Under the pieces are notes generated by a model that worked only from the letters and a program-made list of their open reading frames with translations, ran no database searches and had not been told where the DNA came from. A program made the translations under genes and the position numbers. This document shows, piece by piece, positions 4,502 through 7,090 of a stretch of DNA of 7,090 nucleotides (its first letter is position 1; the number at the start of each line of letters is the position of its first letter). Source of the DNA: Chitinophagales bacterium (GTDB lineage Bacteria; Bacteroidota; Bacteroidia; Chitinophagales; UBA10324); the NCBI GenBank assembly GCA_013695715.1, contig JACCZZ010000361.1, forward strand, positions 1-7,090. The letters are read 5' to 3'.

Positions 4502-6619
4502 TTAAAATCTAAAACGAACCTCTGCCTTGATCTCTGATTTTTTATTCCCGCTAATTTCATCAAGCCCGCTGCTTATTACATCTAAATTGGTGTAATATGT
4601 TTGCGCATAGCGAAGCCATACATCTATTGCTTGATTTATGCTATATCGTCCAACTATGTAAAAGCGCATCCCGCGATTAGAGAATGCAGGAACGGAGTAG
4701 GCATAGAGAACATCCGTTTCATATGCATAAATGCGGGCATCATATGATTCCGCATCAAAAAGACAAATTCTTCCTGTAAGATGCAGAGGTGATCCCATTT
4801 TGTGATAGATCACATCCTGATAAGTGAGAAATCCATGATTGGTGGGGAGATGTTGTTCTTTAAAGAAAACCCATTCAATCCTGCTTCGCAAGGAGAGTGA
4901 TGAAGTAGCTTTATATGTAAGATTAATCCTGAGATTTTGCTTCTGAATGTCAACGAGGTAATCTATTAACTCCTCATTTAAAGAAGAGTTCTGTTGCTTC
5001 CTTTCATCTTTCCATCTTCCATAAATTTCCAACACTTTATTCGGCTTATAGGTTAGCTGAAATAAAAGATCCGTTCCATTCGAAGGCGCATCAACCTGAA
5101 AATCTAACCATGGTTTATGAAAGAAATCCGCATAAGCAGTCATCTCCCATCCTTGAAATGGTCTTATTACAAGACCACTATAAAGTCCGCTTTCATTGTC
5201 GTTGGTGCTTGATTCACCAAAGGCGTTTGCATAAATAGAATGATAATCTTTTTCATAGTTCCTGTAAATCAGTGAAAGATCCACACGCGGATCGAGACTT
5301 ATCAGCATTCCGGAGATCAATGCTTTACCACCATCTTCATCCATTGCTGCTTCACCAAATAAATTGAAATTTCGAAACTGCCAATTATAATGAGCGCCTA
5401 AAGTAGTTAACCGGTTTCCGTAAAATTTAAATGCATTATAAGGTTGAGACGAAGGATCAACCGCAGCCCCAAACTGAGTGTGAATTGCTGAAGTGCCTAT
5501 AGTGAAAGAATTTATCTGGAGGTCTGCATTGGCTCCAATAACCGCTTGGCTGATGACGTCTTTGTCTGCTATCTCTGATTCTGTCCTATGCAATCCGTCT
5601 CCACCGACCGAGCTCACGAAAATGTTTTCTCCAACAGTGTCTGTAGCTGTAATGTTACCATCTATATTTTTTAGTGATGCAAAGGCAGTGAACAGAATGT
5701 TTTTGCTTCCAATGACAACGGCACCACCACGAAAGAAGTTGAATTCATCAGTCGAAGTGTAAGGCCGCACTGTTCTGCCACCATATTTTACATTCATTAC
5801 CAATGAGCTTTTACTTACACCAAAACCCGATGCAACCAGCAGCCCCTGCCCGAATTTTAATTGATAATCGCCAATCGCCAGCGTCTTTAGAAATTTAGAG
5901 CCCTGATAATAAATGTGGAAGGAATAGAAATCAAATCCCTGTTTCTGCGAGCCGGAAAAAAATTCTTCGCCTGCATCTTTTTGCGCGGTAATTCCATAGC
6001 TTAATTTTGTTGAATACTGATACCGGAATCTTGTATATATTGATAACGGGCTTCCCAAATATCGCGTTGTTGAAGATGAAGTGGAATCTACAGGACTGAA
6101 TCCTTTCTGTTCTTCAAGAATTCTTTGGCCTCTGAGAACAATGGTGTAATCTCCCTTTAAGAACAAGTCATGCGCTGTTACTTTTACATCTGAAATATCA
6201 GAGTTGATTTTTAGGAATGGCAGAATGCGCTTAATGGTAGCAATATCTAAATATGGAACAGCCTGCAATTCATAAATAGATAGAAATTTCCCAAGTTTTT
6301 CACGATAAGATATTATTGAATTGATCTGGATGTCGGTAAGTAAATCCAATTCCTGGAGCGGCTTCCAATCTTCTGCGTCTGCATTATTTATGTTGACCGG
6401 ATGCTTTAGTAATGCGTTATCAATATCTAATAAATTTTCAAAATCACCACTGCTGTTTTCATCCTGTTCAACTAATTGTTCGATGTAATCTTCTTTCTGC
6501 TCTTCTTCCTCAGGAATCGTTTGCGCAATGGCCAATGATGAAGAAGATAGGATATTGATTAAAAAGCAAATTGAAATTCTGTAAACAGCTGTGCGATTAA
6601 TTTCGAAATAGATATACAT
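4502..6619 (-). CDS. Secreted helix-hairpin-helix protein with large outer-membrane beta-barrel-like region
   Basis: The 705-residue product begins with a signal peptide: positive charges at R9 and R14, a hydrophobic stretch to about 29, and an AIA|Q-type cleavage near 32/33. An acidic linker (36-70) follows. Residues 74-138 resemble ComEA-type helix-hairpin-helix repeats: VNINNADAEDW, then SIISYREKLGKFLSIYELQAV and DIATIKRILPFL. The hairpin that normally carries Gly-x-Gly reads ELDLLTD, so DNA binding is doubtful. From about 150 to the end the sequence is a series of amphipathic strands with Gly/aromatic turns, including IGDYQLKFGQGLL (249-261), and ends in EVRFRF, a C-terminal Phe as expected for BAM-inserted outer-membrane proteins. 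I know this architecture from Bacteroidota genomes as an uncharacterised family. The ATG at 6619 is the only Met before the signal peptide. The upstream gene is 63 bases away on the same strand, suggesting one operon. Its function is unknown. Confidence 0.8.
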   Translation of the reverse strand: MYIYFEINRTAVYRISICFLINILSSSSLAIAQTIPEEEEQKEDYIEQLVEQDENSSGDFENLLDIDNALLKHPVNINNADAEDWKPLQELDLLTDIQINSIISYREKLGKFLSIYELQAVPYLDIATIKRILPFLKINSDISDVKVTAHDLFLKGDYTIVLRGQRILEEQKGFSPVDSTSSSTTRYLGSPLSIYTRFRYQYSTKLSYGITAQKDAGEEFFSGSQKQGFDFYSFHIYYQGSKFLKTLAIGDYQLKFGQGLLVASGFGVSKSSLVMNVKYGGRTVRPYTSTDEFNFFRGGAVVIGSKNILFTAFASLKNIDGNITATDTVGENIFVSSVGGDGLHRTESEIADKDVISQAVIGANADLQINSFTIGTSAIHTQFGAAVDPSSQPYNAFKFYGNRLTTLGAHYNWQFRNFNLFGEAAMDEDGGKALISGMLISLDPRVDLSLIYRNYEKDYHSIYANAFGESSTNDNESGLYSGLVIRPFQGWEMTAYADFFHKPWLDFQVDAPSNGTDLLFQLTYKPNKVLEIYGRWKDERKQQNSSLNEELIDYLVDIQKQNLRINLTYKATSSLSLRSRIEWVFFKEQHLPTNHGFLTYQDVIYHKMGSPLHLTGRICLFDAESYDARIYAYETDVLYAYSVPAFSNRGMRFYIVGRYSINQAIDVWLRYAQTYYTNLDVISSGLDEISGNKKSEIKAEVRFRF

Positions 6620-6682
6620 ATGTTGCTGTTACCACACTTGGCTCTACGATCCTTCCCACCATTCACTTTATTAAGATAGCTT

Positions 6683-7090
6683 TCACTTCATTTCGCTCAT
6701 TTTCTTTCTGGCAAATAAGTAGCTTACAGAAAGGTGTGGTGAAGCACCGAACACAAGATGATAACTGGTGCCGGCATCAATCTTCAGTTGCTTTATGTTT
6801 ATACCTATTCCGAAAGAATAAACAGAAGGGTTTGTTTCAATTCCCACCCGTAGATGCAAAGCATCAATAATCTGGTATTCCACACCTAAGCATACTTGTG
6901 TGGGATCATCGATATTTTTCTTTGTCTCTGCTGCGAGCAAGACTTTATCGCTGGGTATGTATGACAATCCAAGACTGATGCTGGTAGGAATTTTCTCCTC
7001 AGCAAAACCTGCATTTATTCGTACAGGATTGAACACATGAACACCTGCTGAGATTTTTTCATTGATTTTCATCATCAGTCCGGCCTCGAA
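6683..7090 (-). CDS. C-terminal part of a predicted outer-membrane beta-barrel protein (cut by window edge)
   Basis: The frame is open to the window edge: codons FEAGL (7090-7076) precede the Met-Met at 7075-7070. The Met at 7075 is therefore probably internal and the gene starts beyond 7090. The visible 135 residues alternate polar and hydrophobic positions with Gly and aromatic residues: SISLGLSYIPSDKVLLAAE, then TQVCLGVEYQIIDALHLRVG, YSFGIGINIKQLKIDAGTSY and HLSVSYLF. This is the pattern of paired barrel strands and recalls PorV/PorQ-like and related Bacteroidota barrel proteins. I cannot fix the family. The last strand ends SYLF, but nine further residues (ARKKMSEMK) follow, so the usual terminal Phe is not at the very end. 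The gene ends 63 bases upstream of the helix-hairpin-helix/barrel gene, its likely operon partner. Confidence 0.65.
   Translation of the reverse strand, partial: FEAGLMMKINEKISAGVHVFNPVRINAGFAEEKIPTSISLGLSYIPSDKVLLAAETKKNIDDPTQVCLGVEYQIIDALHLRVGIETNPSVYSFGIGINIKQLKIDAGTSYHLVFGASPHLSVSYLFARKKMSEMK

Noticed and set aside
5493..5762. Plus-strand reading frame inside the helix-hairpin-helix/barrel gene
   Set aside because: Antisense to the long barrel frame, with no promoter or domain support.
6683..7075. Complete small gene starting at the Met at 7075
   Set aside because: The frame stays open to the window edge with barrel-like residues before that Met, so it is more likely the 3' part of a larger gene.

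Overview
The window looks like ordinary chromosomal DNA of a member of the Bacteroidota, probably from the Chitinophagales/Sphingobacteriales side. That placement is inferred. The reasons are AT-rich DNA, no clear Shine-Dalgarno sites, two exact TAnnTTTG promoter boxes, a tRNA end without an encoded CCA, a pRiA4b ORF-3-like protein of the type common in this phylum, and a helix-hairpin-helix plus outer-membrane-barrel protein of a type I know from this phylum. I see no transposase, integrase, CRISPR array, phage gene, or toxin or defence gene.

Left part, all on the + strand (1-3580). The window opens inside a tRNA gene, with the T arm and 3' acceptor strand visible. A 150-base leader follows, then a CCA-adding tRNA nucleotidyltransferase with a C-terminal HD domain. 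After a hairpin and a promoter-like box come a pRiA4b ORF-3-like protein with an extremely acidic tail, miaA (tRNA A37 dimethylallyltransferase, GTG start), and a tiny predicted lipoprotein. These last three are 28-29 bases apart and are probably one transcription unit. Three of the five genes concern tRNA: a tRNA without a genomic CCA, the enzyme that adds CCA, and an anticodon-loop modification enzyme.

Middle (3581-4501). A terminator-like hairpin overlaps a good promoter whose predicted start point lies almost on the ATG of a small YfcE/MJ0936-type metallophosphoesterase, so that mRNA may be leaderless. Between this gene and the convergent gene on the other strand lies a 296-base non-coding stretch. 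It contains a long imperfect palindrome (about 136 bases, 29 possible base pairs in its outer arms) and a third partial copy of the same repeat unit. This is the most distinctive non-coding structure in the window.

Right part, on the - strand (4502-7090). The 3' part of a predicted outer-membrane barrel gene, cut by the window edge, is followed 63 bases later by a 705-residue secreted protein. That protein has a ComEA-like helix-hairpin-helix region joined to a large predicted beta-barrel ending in Phe. The two genes are co-oriented and probably co-transcribed.

I did not find a convincing undescribed system. The points most worth a second look are the intergenic palindrome, the hyperacidic protein between cca and miaA, the helix-hairpin-helix/barrel fusion with a degenerate hairpin, and the possible leaderless transcript.
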